From contig JALGAS010000005.1 in assembly GCA_023078685.1 (NCBI GenBank), forward strand, positions 186,001 to 250,000: 64,000 nt of DNA, read 5' to 3'. The notes beneath the pieces are model-generated. The model was not told the origin of the DNA and ran no database searches. It saw nothing but the letters and a program-made list of their open reading frames with translations. The first letter of the stretch is position 1, and each line of letters begins with the position of its first letter. A program made the translations under genes and the position numbers. Of the stretch, positions 1 to 11,692 are shown piece by piece. Source of the DNA: Neopestalotiopsis rosae. Taxonomy: Eukaryota > Ascomycota > Sordariomycetes > Amphisphaeriales > Sporocadaceae.

Positions 1-911
1 AGTTTGGTGGGGGGAGGCGGCAGATCACTCTAGCTTGACCTTGTCTTTTTACATGCCGCCCACTACCGGCCAGCAGCTTCCTGCTACCTGCAACGAATAA
101 CCTACTCTGTACAGCTCTAGAGGTGCAGTGCGTGCAGGTGCTGCTCTTGATGACATCGTCCATCACGCCATTAAACGCTGGTTGCCCACCTCGAGAAAAA
201 GAAAGACAGACAGCTCTCCCGCGTCTGCTTGAAACTATGTCATTAGTCACATTGGCGAGAATAGAAAGCATTTCAAAACAAGTATTTTATAGACTATCTA
301 CTGTATCTAGTAACTCTAATACTCGAGCTCAAGACTATATGTGTGACTGCTCAAATATGAGAACAAGAGGTCACTGATAGCCGATTCTATCCATCTCTCC
401 GGGTCGTTATCTCGTAGCACTACAGGCGTAAAAATCGGAAACACCGACGTCGCAGGGCCCTGAAGGTCGCTAGTATCAATGATGCCAATTAGCTTACACG
501 GCACTGGGGCCTGTCAATGCCTGGGCCCGTTCAACTATCATTTGATGGATGCCACTGCCAGCATGTACCCCGACCTCACCTTACTTACATCAGCATGCAG
601 CTGTCCCATTTCAGCCCAAACCGTACAGAATTCATTTCTGGTCGCTGTAGATATTGCGGCCACTTCAAGTCCGACCACGGCATAGAAGCGAGGCGAAGTG
701 AGGGTCCTCTACCTTTTCGGCACAAATCGTAGCTTGAACGAGACCTGGATTTCCAAGACACCGAAGCCTCTTCCCACCAGAGCCCGCATTCCATGCTCGA
801 AACTGAACGAATAGACCTACCAGCAGCTCTTCGAAGCCCGATCCGTGGGATCCTTGCCGAACAGAAGAAAACAATACAAGGGAGCACAGGTGTCAAGTCA
901 TATTGCCCAAC
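1..911. other. Gene-free left edge
   Basis: I see no supportable gene here. Short open frames on both strands lack recognisable motifs, and the longest (minus strand, about 585-1034) overlaps the first exon of the cupin gene in antisense. The last few hundred bases presumably hold the cupin gene's promoter and leader, but no clear TATA element was found. Confidence 0.5.
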
Positions 912-1600
912 ATGTCGTTCTTCTCCCTTATACCCGATATCCTGCCAATGATCCTTCCTTCGTCCGTGCAAATCACGAAAGCATCCGAACTGGAGACGCA
1001 GAGGTCGGGGAATACTTCGCCCATGATTCGTCAAGGCGCCGTAATCGGTAAAAGCGACCGGATGTGTGCTACAGGTAGGCTTCTTTTTCTTTTCTGCAAT
1101 CTCTCGCTCGGCTCTCTCGCGCCTCGCCGGGTATAAGAAAATAGCGACGGTGGGCGGGCCCTAAATGAGATCGCTTCCGCTTTTTTCCCTTGCAGACCCC
1201 GATGCTAGCAATCATATGTGCACAGTCCTGATAGCAAAAGCTCATTGCTCGTCGGCGGTACACCACCATGGAGAACAAGGCAAGTCTCTCGTGTCATGGG
1301 TTTCATCTTTTGTGATATCTTCCGGCCTCTGATACTTTTTTACTCTTTGCTCCAGACACCATCATATACGCTGCCTCTGGCGTTGGTGTTTTGGTCACCA
1401 ATCCTGGAAATGAGACCGAGCCCAAGCTCAAAAGGCAACAGCTCAAGGCGGGTGATTTCGCCTTCATCCCCTCCTGGACGGAACATCAAGAGCTCAACGA
1501 AACTGACGAGGACGTTACTTGGATACTCATCCGGAGCGGCCCTGAGCCAACCGTCGTATGGCTTGAGGACTGGGGAGGCGATGAGGCAAAGGCAGACTAG
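912..1600 (+). CDS. Small cupin-domain protein (single-domain metal-binding beta-barrel)
   Basis: Predicted from three exons, 912-1074, 1196-1279 and 1356-1600, giving 163 residues. Both joins keep the frame. The first cupin motif is seen as HHHGEQ (residues 77-82) followed by DTIIYAASG; these His and Glu residues are the usual metal ligands. The second motif contains GDFAFIPSWTEH, with His126 as the expected last ligand. The size fits stand-alone cupin_2 proteins, which act as small dioxygenases, isomerases or sugar-binding proteins, so the substrate cannot be read from sequence. No signal peptide is seen, so it is probably cytosolic. The second intron (1280-1355) begins with GC rather than GT (AAG/GCAAGT), a minor but legitimate donor class. 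ATG 912 was chosen because the upstream in-frame extension starts with TTG. Confidence 0.75.
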
Positions 1601-1747
1601 CAGTATATGCAAGTGCTACGAGAATTTGGCATTGTCGCCGATCAGACCAATGTCTACCACTAGAAACAGGTGGTGTAATGGCACTAATCTATACAGTCTA
1701 CATTCTTTAGCGTGTGATATATATATCTTGGTCACATTACTATCTAA

Positions 1748-3301
1748 TTACTGTGTACAAAAACGGTCGAGAACGCGACATACGCGGTTCTGGTCTTCGC
1801 GCTTGTCGAACATTTGGCTGTGATCCAAGCCTGGAAACCACAAGATCTCTACACCATCACGAGTGACATGATGGTCTCTGGGCAGCATCTCGTCACCTCC
1901 GTCTGAACCTATGCCTGGCGTCCAGTGCTCGCTGTCAGCCAAATACTCAGCCACACTAAGTGTGTCGACAATGAGATCTCGCTCGCAGAGGCATACTGCG
2001 ACCTTTCTAGTGCTTGTCTCGTGGCTATCACCGGCTCTATTATACGCAGGCCGGTTCAACAGCTCTTCTTTCCAGATAATGTTCTCCCGCCAGAAAAAAT
2101 GACGGGCCAGTGCGTGAGCTACACCGGAATCCATGCTGGCGAAATACCAAAGCTGCCATTCGTTGGCTCGCCTCGGTTTACGTCTCGTGAAGTTGTAGGC
2201 AACGTCTGGCAAGTGCAACATGATGCTCACAGGGTCCAGCAAGACAACACCCTGGACGCGAGAGTTGAATGTTCTGGAATGGATCACGTGCGACGCAAGA
2301 ACGGTGCCGTACGAATGCCCGGCCAGCACGAAATCTCCCCACCCATGGCTATCGAGAATAGTATCGAGCTGACTAAGGAATTCAAGCTTGCTCAAAGGAG
2401 CGTCAGTGAGCCGAAAGGAAACTGGAAGAATCTCTATAGCAATGACACCAATGTCGCCACTCCCGGACTCGTTACCACCAATTCTAGACAGGAAAGGCAC
2501 ATAGGTCCAGAGCCCAATCCCAATTCCGTGTAAGAAGACCACTGGGGTCTTGTCGACTGCTGTATGAGGCCGATGCCAGTAGCTGAGCTGTCTTGAAGCA
2601 GACTGCTTGCTTGCGAATAGACTCTGCAACCGAGGAGGTGTGACCGAGAAAGCCTCGGATTTTGGCTGGGCAAAGTATTCGAAACCCAGCCACGCGAACT
2701 GACAGTGCGTGAACAGGTCAACCAGTCCCACAATGACGTACCAGATGAAGCTGCGATACCTTGTCTCGATGGCATCAATTGTCAGACGCAGTCCTCGGGC
2801 TTTCCCTCGCCCCGCGTCAAATTTACGCCCCAGACGATCTTCAAATATAGCAATGAGTTCTTCAGCCTCGATGACGTCCTGCTGTGATGCACGTTCTGGT
2901 GCTGTGTCGAAGAACGCCCAGAGGACGAAGTCATGGACATTATCATGCTTGATCTCAGCACTGTCTGTGCCAAGAAACCAGAGTCGCAGGTATCGCTCAA
3001 GATCGGGTATATGGTCGGCACATTTGATAAATAGTGCCTTCCTGTCGTCGGGGTTTAGAGGTGGTGGATGCCTTGCTTCATCCTGGAGGCGTTTGTTATA
3101 GGGCCACCATATCAAGACAGCATAGAGCAAATCAATTATGCAGTAAGCAATGAACAGCTGGCTGATGCGCCATGAGAGCGCTGAGCTGCCGCCAGCGACA
3201 AGCAAGATGATAAGGGCAAGCAACAACAGTGGTGTCGTATACTGCAAGGCGAATATACAGGCCCTGATGAAGATGTATTCGTGGAAAGAGGTGCCAATCA
3301 T
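1748..3301 (-). CDS. Membrane-anchored alpha/beta hydrolase
   Basis: Uninterrupted 517-residue frame starting at an ATG. Two hydrophobic segments lie in the first 70 residues (about 15-37 and 45-66), so the protein is probably anchored in a membrane by its N terminus. A linker of about 200 residues precedes an alpha/beta-hydrolase domain: oxyanion motif VVFLHGIGIG, nucleophile elbow GHSYGT with Ser330, candidate acid Asp442 or Asp446 in CERDLIVD, and His494 in GLDHSQM. The catalytic triad therefore looks complete. Proteins of this size and layout occur widely in fungi as uncharacterised lipase/esterase-like hydrolases; the substrate is unknown. A TTTATAAA sequence sits about 36 nt before the ATG. 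It is transcribed away from the neighbouring peroxidase and convergently with the cupin gene. Confidence 0.85.
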   Translation of the reverse strand: MIGTSFHEYIFIRACIFALQYTTPLLLLALIILLVAGGSSALSWRISQLFIAYCIIDLLYAVLIWWPYNKRLQDEARHPPPLNPDDRKALFIKCADHIPDLERYLRLWFLGTDSAEIKHDNVHDFVLWAFFDTAPERASQQDVIEAEELIAIFEDRLGRKFDAGRGKARGLRLTIDAIETRYRSFIWYVIVGLVDLFTHCQFAWLGFEYFAQPKSEAFSVTPPRLQSLFASKQSASRQLSYWHRPHTAVDKTPVVFLHGIGIGLWTYVPFLSRIGGNESGSGDIGVIAIEILPVSFRLTDAPLSKLEFLSQLDTILDSHGWGDFVLAGHSYGTVLASHVIHSRTFNSRVQGVVLLDPVSIMLHLPDVAYNFTRRKPRRANEWQLWYFASMDSGVAHALARHFFWRENIIWKEELLNRPAYNRAGDSHETSTRKVAVCLCERDLIVDTLSVAEYLADSEHWTPGIGSDGGDEMLPRDHHVTRDGVEILWFPGLDHSQMFDKREDQNRVCRVLDRFCTQ

Positions 3302-4269
3302 GTCGTCGATGTGTCGCGGGCATCTATCGCCGCATCTTTATAAAGAGCGAAAGTTGCAGGTTGACTTTGTGCTCATTTCCGTCAAGTTCTGTTCAAGTAG
3401 CAGTACCAGGACAGAACGTGATGCGCAGGCTGAAACGAGAAGGATCATGCGGGTTAAATACAATGGAATGATTCAATGAACGAATGAATGAACTGCCGCT
3501 ATGCGCAACAAGATCGACAGGATGGACGATTGATTCGTCTTGGCTTAATGGATGCTGACATGAGAGCCCATAACAAACAGAGAAGGGGCTAACACATGGA
3601 GCCCAACCGTTGGATTGGCCGTCAGCGGCTCAGCACTGAGCATACCTAGGAGGCTAGTACAGGCCCTTCATACCCTGTATGACGTCTGTTGATTCCTGAG
3701 ACAGCGCATAGGTACTTGGGTACATACTTCGCGGCAGTCCACGTTCGAGCATTTCATATGCCTCAATCCTGTCAACCTCGGCTCAGACAGTCCAAGCATC
3801 GATTGATTTCCATTTTTCCGCTTCGAAGGAATGACTATATTCAACAATTCTGATCAAAACTGTCTGATCTGGTTGTTGGCTAGAATGGTGGATCTGTCTC
3901 GGAAGTCCCAACAACCCACTACCGGTGCAATCAACCGCGCTATTACCCTGTGACTGCCAATACACCGTGGTCGTCACATGCCATCACTGATTCTAATCCC
4001 AGGCACACCTGCTCCTAATAGGATCATCAAGTTCCACTCAGTAGACATAATTATCATTCCTATTTTTTCAACGACGATCAGGCATGAGCTCTGGCCCTCT
4101 TGCAATTTCATCAAGGCTTGGGGAAAATCATGACACCTAGTATACGGGGGCTGTTCTCGACAACAATCCTGCATCATAATTGTTGATTTCCTATGGTCAC
4201 ACGTATTACGAAGAACTGATACGCGTCGCAAGTATTAGTACATGGAAAAGTCCGACCATAAGCCTAGAA
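3302..4269. other. Intergenic region, nothing recognised
   Basis: About 1 kb between the hydrolase start and the peroxidase stop. Open frames are short and without motifs. It must hold the hydrolase promoter and the peroxidase 3' UTR; no repeats or mobile-element ends were noticed. Confidence 0.5.
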
Positions 4270-5845
4270 TTATGGTTCATTGTACCAACCGCTGCCAATA
4301 GCCTCACTCTTGGCAGGTCCAACAAACCGCTTCGCGTCAGCATCAAATTGCGCGGCTGAAGCACCGTTCGCATCGGGCAGGTCAATGTTGCAACCCAGTG
4401 CCTGGAAGCCAGGAGCCAGGAGGCTGACGATGGGATTGACTAGCGATTGCAATAAGGACACCGAGTTGAACAACTCGGATGGGAGATTGGCAAATATGGC
4501 ATTGTACAGGAAGCAAGTCAACGCCTGCGGGTTGTTGGGAATAGTCAGCGGTCCGACGACCCAGCCCTGATCGGCACCAGCGCCACCCAGTGGCGGCAGC
4601 GCGTACAGAAAAACGTCGAGAATCCCACCGGTAGCTTCTGCAATGGTCATGACGGTGGCGCGGCGATACCAGCCGACCTCGGGGATGCGCTCTGGTACGT
4701 GAGTATAGGTGAGGTCGGGATCCTGCCACGCATTCTCGCGGTCGGGCTTTGCACCGTAAAATGATGTAATGGAAGCCTCGTTGGCGATACCACCCTGTCC
4801 AATGGTTCCATTTGAGAAGAATCCGGGAATGAAGTAATAAGCACCCATAACCACCGCAGCGCTGGGTACGTTGAAGTAGAATCGACTGTTGGCTGCTCTT
4901 GATGCCGCATACCGATTTTTGAAGTGTTCTTTGATGGCGTCGACACTGTATGTGCCGTTACCTTTGGCTAGAGCCTGCTGGTGCATCTGTTTGAACAATT
5001 CCGGCCTGAAAGAGATATTGTCACCCTCCAAGTAAAAGTCGTCGCGGGTGGCGGACGCATCGCCCTCGTTGAATTTGCCTGGTCATGATCAGAACGTCGT
5101 GTCGCACATTATGCAAATGACTGACTTACCATGTCCGGCGATTCCTGACGGAGTTCCAAAAATGCTGTTGAGAGCGCCACCAAGAAGACCAACGCGATCA
5201 TCGGGACCGCCAATGCTCATGGTTTGCGTCAAGATATCGCCACCATCAAGAGCACCGCCAGTTGCTAACAGAGACGACAGATCGGCTCCCATGTTGAAAA
5301 CATGTGCCGTTGCCGCATTGATCTGCCCGACACTAGCAATACCAGTACGGGGAATATCTAACGCACTATATCAGTATGGCAAGTACCCAATATTCGACAG
5401 ATCTGGCTACGAACACCCATGGTTGGCTAAAGTGTTCAAGCCGGGACAAGGTCCTCGCTGATCTGTAGGGCCAGGTGCTTGAAACGGATGATCCGCTACG
5501 TACTTTCAGTCAGCCTTTATCATCTATCAGGTTACAGGAAATCGTTGACTCACGCTCTGGGAATTTCTTCAAGCCATTTACTGCTTCAGCCGTAGGAATA
5601 ATACCAAGCACATTGTCAAGCACTGCTTCAAGGGTTCCTCCGAGCAAAGATCCCAAGCCGCCCAGAATGCCACCGAATAGGTCGCGCTCCTTTGGTTTGC
5701 CGGAGCGATACTCCTCCATACGACGCTCAATTTCTTGACGAGCCTCTGGATGATTGAGGAGAGCATCCATACCATTCGGTGCCAGCCATGGGTAGCCAAG
5801 CGCAGGCGTTGCACTGAGTGCAACGATGATCATTATTACACGCAT
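4270..5845 (-). CDS. Secreted haem-thiolate peroxidase (chloroperoxidase/peroxygenase family)
   Basis: Four exons on the minus strand: 5845-5554, 5462-5411, 5365-5130 and 5078-4270 (introns of 91, 45 and 51 nt), giving 462 residues. The N terminus MRVIMIIVALSATPALG looks like a signal peptide. The haem-binding motif GPCPGLNTLANHG places the axial Cys at residue 103. An EGDASATRDD segment (198-207) matches the EGD part of the PCP...EGD pattern of fungal peroxygenases, where it helps bind Mg near the haem. The family uses H2O2 to oxidise organic substrates. However, in the segment where peroxygenases carry an Arg...Glu acid-base pair I read FYFNVPSAAVVMGAYYF, with Ser266 and Ala273 in the aligned places, so activity may differ. 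ATG 5845 was chosen; the upstream in-frame codon 5851 is GTG. Confidence 0.85.
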
Positions 5846-6884
5846 CCTCACGCTGCAGAGGGTGATGATTTCAGGTTCTCGAAAGTTGCACGGCTCGAAC
5901 TAGCCACCACTTGATCCTATTTGGTCTATTTCCGAGATGGAGGGTTCGTCTCTTCTTATGAATTTGATGCACTTCGTGCGTTTCAAATCACGTAACGTTT
6001 CCTCAGGAATATGTTCATGCACTCTGACGTCTTGTAGGACAGATGATGAGCAAAGAGGCTTGCCCTGGCTTGACGAGCGGGAACATCTCAAAGACACGGA
6101 TCTGATATGCAACGTATGTTCTTGGTCGTAATTGGATCAAATGCGCGAAGCATGGCCTCGGTTATCGCAACAGTTCCAGCCCAGTTGCCGTCCAACTGGC
6201 GCATTATCAACATCTGGCTTGCGATTGGTACGATATCCTTCGAGGTTGTGAGATAGTTGAGCATTTGTAGAGCCGCGGTGAAACATGCCTAAAATATTGA
6301 TGTGCTAGTATAACATCTGCACGTAGATTTCTACCTTGTTTCTTGCCACCTTACCCATTTGTTTTTGCTTCTTCAGTTGATAGAGCTATTTGATCGGATC
6401 TGAGAACGATGCACAACCAAGACATATCGCTTCTGCTTCGCACGTATACAGTGCTTTGTGAAACAGACCTAATGCAATTCTATACTCAGCTGGAGCCGTT
6501 GATTGATCACCTCGGAGTGGGCGACTGCCGATGAGCTTAACGTCGCTTCCGTCCCATCAACCGTAATCTGGAACATATCTACCAAAAGATGACAAATCTT
6601 GCTTAATACAGTCGATCATTCCCGTTAAGACCGAGGTCCAGATCAGACATGGCAATTGACGGCATGCCAAGACAGCTCTACATGATTTGACAACATCAGC
6701 TGCGCGGTCCCAGCCGTCGGGAGTAAGACTATTCTCAGACATGGCTTGCAGATAATTACAACAGTTGGCTTGAAATAGCTTTAGACAGGATCTATCAGTT
6801 GAGCAAATGACGGAGCTTCTTGATACTTCGCCTCGATTACACTACTCACAAGCATCAAACCCCCAGTCGTGACTTGGCCCAACT
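5846..6884. other. Intergenic region containing coding-like debris
   Basis: About 1 kb between the peroxidase start and the transporter stop. No intact gene is visible. The minus strand between about 6060 and 6760 contains several coding-like pieces in different frames, described separately. Confidence 0.5.
6060..6760 (-). pseudogene. Coding-like fragments in broken frames, unidentified
   Basis: On the minus strand three stretches read like protein but cannot be joined into one clean gene. The clearest (about 6284-6085) reads ACFTAALQMLNYLTTSK, then DIVPIASQMLIMRQLDGNW, and follows a plausible acceptor (TTTTAG). Upstream, a frame with LLVDMFQITVDGTEATL and an alternative frame with AEYRIALGLFHKALYT are interrupted by stops, and a third piece starts MSENSLTPDGWDRAADVV (6742). 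The composition resembles the helical C-terminal region of fungal transcription factors, but this is an impression, not an identification. It may be a decayed gene or a multi-exon gene I failed to assemble. Confidence 0.3.
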
Positions 6885-8883
6885 TTACTTTGTCTTGACG
6901 GCCTCGATATCTGCTTGAATCTGATGTTCCACTTTGCTGACGTCAATTGTCTCAACTCCTAGACGGACTTTCTCGACATCGGGAACGGATGAATGTTTCT
7001 GGCCTTCAAATAAGGCGTCGATTTCCTCAAGGCTCTTACCCTTGGTCTCAATCCAAAATATTGCCTGATCGTGTAGATAATCAGCTGTTTTGCTCATTTG
7101 AGGCAATTTGACTCGTTACGACCACTCATACTTACAATCAGAAAAATGACAATAATGTCCCATGAACCATTGATCATGTACATTTTCCAGCCAATATTGT
7201 CGAGGCCGATCGGCATCACGAATACCAGCACCATCCTGAAAACACAGGTCAGCGACTCCCACGATATCGTGTAGAAAATAACTTACGCAAAAGCATTGAG
7301 CCCAAGTTGAGACAGCGCAACACCGTTGGCCCGAATAGAGTAGTTCATGACCTCCGGTGGATATAGGAAGAGCAATGGGGTCCAAGCGATGGAATAAAAT
7401 CCTTGGAAGAGAAACATGACGGCCACGTCTCCATAAATCAGGCTCGAGGAGGCTCCTTCAGGGTCATCTGCATACATTTTGGACAGGCCACCAATGATAA
7501 AAAGACAGATGACGAGGAGGCTCTGCGTCAAGAGTGCTGTTGGTTTTCTGCCCCATCTTGCAGCCAAGTGCGTGCCCAAGAGACTGCAGGCTAGGCACCA
7601 AACATTCAGCACGACATTCTGACGCGGGCAATTAGTTTCATCATGTAAAGGTGGTAGTAAAGAGGTGGGGACTTACAGCTTTAAGTTGACTCAGAGTATC
7701 CACGATTCCTGCTGTCTCGAGCTCTGACCCCAAATAATACGAAGCAATGATATTTCCAGCTATGCATGAGAAAGGGCCGGCGGATGCGCCGATGAGCATG
7801 CGCTTTCTTGCCATGGGAGTCTTGATGACTTCTTTTGGACTCATAGTTCGGCCCTCTTTCTTCTCCCACTCCAGAGTGTCCAAAATCTCCTTGTCTAATG
7901 TTCTCAACTCGTCAGGTCGTGATTCTCTGAAGATTTGAACGCAAAGATGCTTACATATAGTAATGGCCACTGGATCGGACAAATCTCCGCTCGTATTCGT
8001 TTGTGCAACCACGAGTCGCGCATCCTCATAGTGTTCTTCGTGTAGAAGCCATCGCGGAGATTCAGGGCTGGGGACCAGGTACACCTAGAATTAGCCAGAC
8101 TCGCGAAATGGGTTAATGCACTATATATGGAAGGCTCACATGAATGGCAGTATGATGATACAAAGGAGCGAAAAAATTCCTTGGAACAATGAAGGTGCTC
8201 TCCACGCCCACGTCGACTCCCATTCGCCGGTCCCGAGGGTAATGCCAGCAGCTATCAGTGCGCCGACGCTGCATCGTATCAGTTTCGAGTGCCATAATTC
8301 AACGAATTTCTGAAGTATTTACTAGTAAAAGTCGTTCAACAGACCAACACCCCAGGCCCTCCAGCGGCTCGGGAAGGTTTCGGACAGGTAAACCCCGCCC
8401 GCAATACCAGAGAGCGTGGAGCCAAAGCCAATGATGATGCGAGCAATGACAAACATGGCGATATTCTGTGCGGCAGTCTGCAAAATGACGCCGATCAGGG
8501 TAATCACGCTCCCGTACAAAATGGCTGGTCGGCGGCCGAACTTGTCCGTCATGACGCCCGAAAAGAGGGGTCCGAGAAAGCCACCGATGAACACAGAAGC
8601 GGTACTCAATCCAGTCGTCGCTGGAGTTAGTTCGAAATAGTCTGTATAGGACGGCAGAATGTTAAGGCCGTTGAGCATGGAACCATCGTAACCATTTGTC
8701 TAAATAGATGTTTTCAGTCTTGTTTTGGCCTTTTATTGGCCTGGATGGCGGTTCCTGTGAACAGTATATGTGGCTTACCGTTGAGTTGACAATTGAGCAT
8801 ATCATGAGCAAACACGAGAGCACAATGGTAGACTCTGGAACCCATGCGGGCAACCAGGTACCCGTGGGAGACTTTCTCAGCAT
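6885..8883 (-). CDS. MFS sugar transporter (sugar-porter family)
   Basis: Seven exons, all joins in frame: 8883-8779, 8699-8323, 8268-8140, 8067-7677, 7618-7287, 7235-7136 and 7064-6885, giving 537 residues. Sugar-porter signatures are visible: TNGYDGSMLNGL in the first helix region, TDKFGRRPAI between helices 2 and 3, LPFIPESPRWLL after helix 6 (created only by using the acceptor at 8068), RWGRKPTAL after helix 8, and FWIETKGKSLEEID after helix 12. Twelve membrane segments fit the length. It should import a sugar or disaccharide by proton symport at the plasma membrane; it most resembles the lactose-permease-like branch of fungal porters, but the substrate is not determined. The C-terminal tail of about 50 residues is charged and cytosolic. 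No linked glycosidase is seen, so context does not narrow the sugar. Confidence 0.9.
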
Positions 8884-10154
8884 TGTGAATGGGCGCAGAG
8901 CGAAAACACCTATGGGCTAGGTGGTGTTTTCAAAAGGGAACTGGTTGGGAAAACAGACATTTATCTACGCACCTGTAGGATTTAGATAAGAAGGGCACAT
9001 GGAAGCGACAAGCATTGCAGCTTTGTGGCAACGTGCGCGCCTACCTATCTACAACTACCAAATTGGGGGTAACCTCCAAACCATATCAACGGGTGCTTGT
9101 TGGTCCTCACGAGTCCTCTTCCCCGCACTGTGGTCGTTCTGCTCTGATCTGCATACAATAAGCTTATGGCAACAGGACGTCAGTATCCAATAGATGGTAC
9201 GGGCATTGGCAAGGATGTAGACAGGGATGCTTGGCACTGGTCGGATCCTGCATGGCGACATGCTACATCTTCGTATTCCATGCCTGATCATCGTCTCAAG
9301 GAACGTCTAAAGTGACACTACGTAAGACGGATTAAGTCTAGTAATTGGAAGATTTATTTTCTCCGGGTTTGTACAAGATAATATCAAGTTGCTGAACAGT
9401 GTGAGTCTTCAACATCGCGTGTATGAAGTTGAGAATAGTGACATTGGAGCTGCTGATATCACTGGCATGGAGCCCATGGTGATTTTGACATTTATTGGCT
9501 TGACCATACTATTTCGATGGTGCACAATCAATTGCGGACGAGTCGTGGTCGCCGCACAATCATCGAGGCTGATATAAATCATTGTGATATTCGAAACAGG
9601 CAGCTAATCATCGTTGGAATTCAGAACAAGCTGGCTAAACAGGCAATCTACGCTGCGCAGCTACACAATGCAATGATCTTCACAAGTTCCGTTCGTTTTA
9701 TCTAGCGTTGAGCATCTCAAGCCTTTGTAAAAATGTTTGTTCAGTGCGCCCTCGGCTCAAAGCGGACTCGAGTAACAGTCCGATGCTCCCTCAACTCGAA
9801 GCGGGTTCAATTCTGCCATGATGGTTCACGAAACCGAAAATTACGGATGCGTCCATTGCGAAGTGATGCTTTCGACAAATTGAATATGTTGCTCTTTGAT
9901 TCAAGAGTCCTTGAGTCACTCCCGCGACCGTTTCCGTGCTTGTGGTGAACACAGGAGAAGGAGTAGCAAACATGCTCATATATTTAAGCAGCAATTTTGT
10001 GATTGAACTTCAGGCATAGTCTAATTGCCAGTCGTGTCTCGATAAACATTTCCGCACATCAGCACAATCAGGACAATTTAACTACCAGTAAAGGCCTTGT
10101 TATCATCCATCCTACCTATCGTATCGAACTCGCAACTGAGGGCATAAATCCATC
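8884..10154. other. Divergent intergenic region
   Basis: About 1.3 kb between the divergent sugar transporter and the amidotransferase-like gene. Only short open frames without motifs are present (for example 9389-9577). It should contain both promoters; the only element I can point to is the TATA-like sequence at 9979-9988. Confidence 0.5.
9979..9988 (+). promoter_or_regulatory. TATA-like element of the amidotransferase-like gene
   Basis: TATATTTAAG lies 167 nt before the ATG at 10155, a plausible distance for a fungal gene with a leader of roughly 130 nt. Assigned by position and sequence only. Confidence 0.4.
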
Positions 10155-11040
10155 ATGTCTGCCATCGCGTCATCAACTATCCGAATCGCTGTTCTCGAGT
10201 GTCTCAACTTTCCTGAGAATGTTCTCAAGGAGGGTACATTCGCCAACGTCTTTGATGATTGGCTCACGAAGTCGGCAGAGGCATACAATTCCAAACGCAT
10301 ATCTCCGAAACAGATCAAAATCTCGATAATTGGATTCGATGTTGTAGCCGGCAAATATCCAAATAACGTGGGACAGGAGTTCGATGCAATTATTGTGACC
10401 GGTTCAATGGAGGCTGCCTATGACAAGGACAAGATGCCATGGATTCAAAAGCTGGACGAATATGTCCGAGGTAGGTTTTAGAGCGTTCCTCCAAGCAGAT
10501 ACACAAAAGTATGTCGATGGGCTAATCAACTGCTTAGATGTCTTTAAGAATCATCAGCACGTGCGTATATTCGGAGGTTGCTTTGGACATCAACTTGTAG
10601 CCCAGGCTTTGCTCCACGGTCAAGGCGTCAAGGTCGAAAAATCGCCAAAGGGTTGGGAAGTCGGCGTTCAGCAGGTCACGCTGGATCCGCAGTTCAAAAC
10701 TTACTTTCCAATGCTAAAGGACATTGACTCCATGTCATGCCAATTCATGCATTCCGACCACGTCGTCATTCCCGATAGTGTGGCGCTGAAGTCAGACTAC
10801 GTGATGGTCGGTGAAAGCGAGCTTTGCCAAAGACAGGGGCTGTTACTTCCTGGTAGAGTCTTGACTTTTCAAGGCCACCCCGAGTTCAACAAAAATATCA
10901 CGGTGTCCACTATACAAAACTTAGAGAAAAAGAAGGTGTTTAATCAACAGGAGGCTAATAACCATCTTCAGTCAGCTAAGAAGGAAGATGACGCCATACT
11001 GCACGGCGAGGTTTTGATCCACTTCTTCGCTTCGCAGTAG
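10155..11040 (+). CDS. Class I glutamine amidotransferase-like protein
   Basis: Two exons, 10155-10470 and 10538-11040 (67-nt intron), giving 272 residues. The nucleophile elbow is RIFGGCFGHQ with Cys120; FQGHPEF supplies His219 and Glu221, completing the Cys-His-Glu triad of class I (GMP-synthase-like) amidotransferases. These enzymes release ammonia from glutamine or a glutamyl amide; stand-alone fungal members also include gamma-glutamyl peptidases acting on glutathione conjugates. No synthetase domain is fused, so a partner or a peptidase role is possible but not shown. No signal peptide or membrane segment is seen, so it is probably cytosolic. ATG 10155 is the first in frame and precedes the SAIASSTIRIAVLEC strand expected at the start of the fold. 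Confidence 0.85.
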
Positions 11041-11370
11041 ATGCTCAAGTGTTTGATGGCTAGATTGGTGCCTAGAGTAGCAGAATACACTACCATTTCG
11101 TTGCTATATGCATTCACCTATGTGAAATGTCCATTGCTGCGTGGCAACGTGGCAGAAACCAAATGTTTACCTACTCAGGCATTTCAAAGATGAATATGCT
11201 GAATAATGGAGTCAGCGGCAAGATGTAGTAAATATGTTGACAGTGCTAAGCTACTACCGCAGCATTGGTTCTTTACTAGACGTCAACAAGTGGTGAGAAA
11301 ATAATTCAGGGGCGACGGTGCTTTAATGTCGCCATAGGCCCGTTCAGTCCGGTCCGTGTATGATCTGGAT

Positions 11371-11376
11371 CTTATC
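11371..11376 (-). promoter_or_regulatory. GATAAG site (possible GATA-factor site)
   Basis: CTTATC on the plus strand equals GATAAG, the core bound by AreA/NIT2-type nitrogen regulators. It lies 558 nt before the permease ATG. Six-base sites also occur by chance; the second copy at 11693 is the reason to list it. Confidence 0.3.
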
Positions 11377-11692
11377 TACTATCTGACTTTTAATTTATAC
11401 ATGCCGGTAATAGGATGTCAGAACAGCGCTAGTCCATTCAATCCAACTCACTCCATTTATAGTGAATACCATTACTGTTTCTGTTACTTGTGAGAAATGG
11501 GAACCAGCCCCTTGGCGATATGCACATGGTTGGATCGGCAAGCTACCGGCGCGCTATCCTTTGAACGACGCTTCCCCGCGCGCTAGCATCCCGCATAATC
11601 TCGTCTATCTAATCATCGCCTGGACTGTCCTTTTACAGCTCGTCCAGGGTTTTTAGTCATGCTAACTGAGGCGCTCGACACAAGCCTGGAAC

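Noticed and set aside
585..1034. 149-codon minus-strand frame at the left edge
   Set aside because: No motif, and it overlaps the cupin first exon, whose splice joins are well supported.
8068..8140. Frameshift in the sugar transporter at the exon 3-4 boundary
   Set aside because: Using the acceptor CCCCAG at 8068 instead of TCTAG at 8086 restores LPFIPESPRWLL and the frame, so no lesion is needed.
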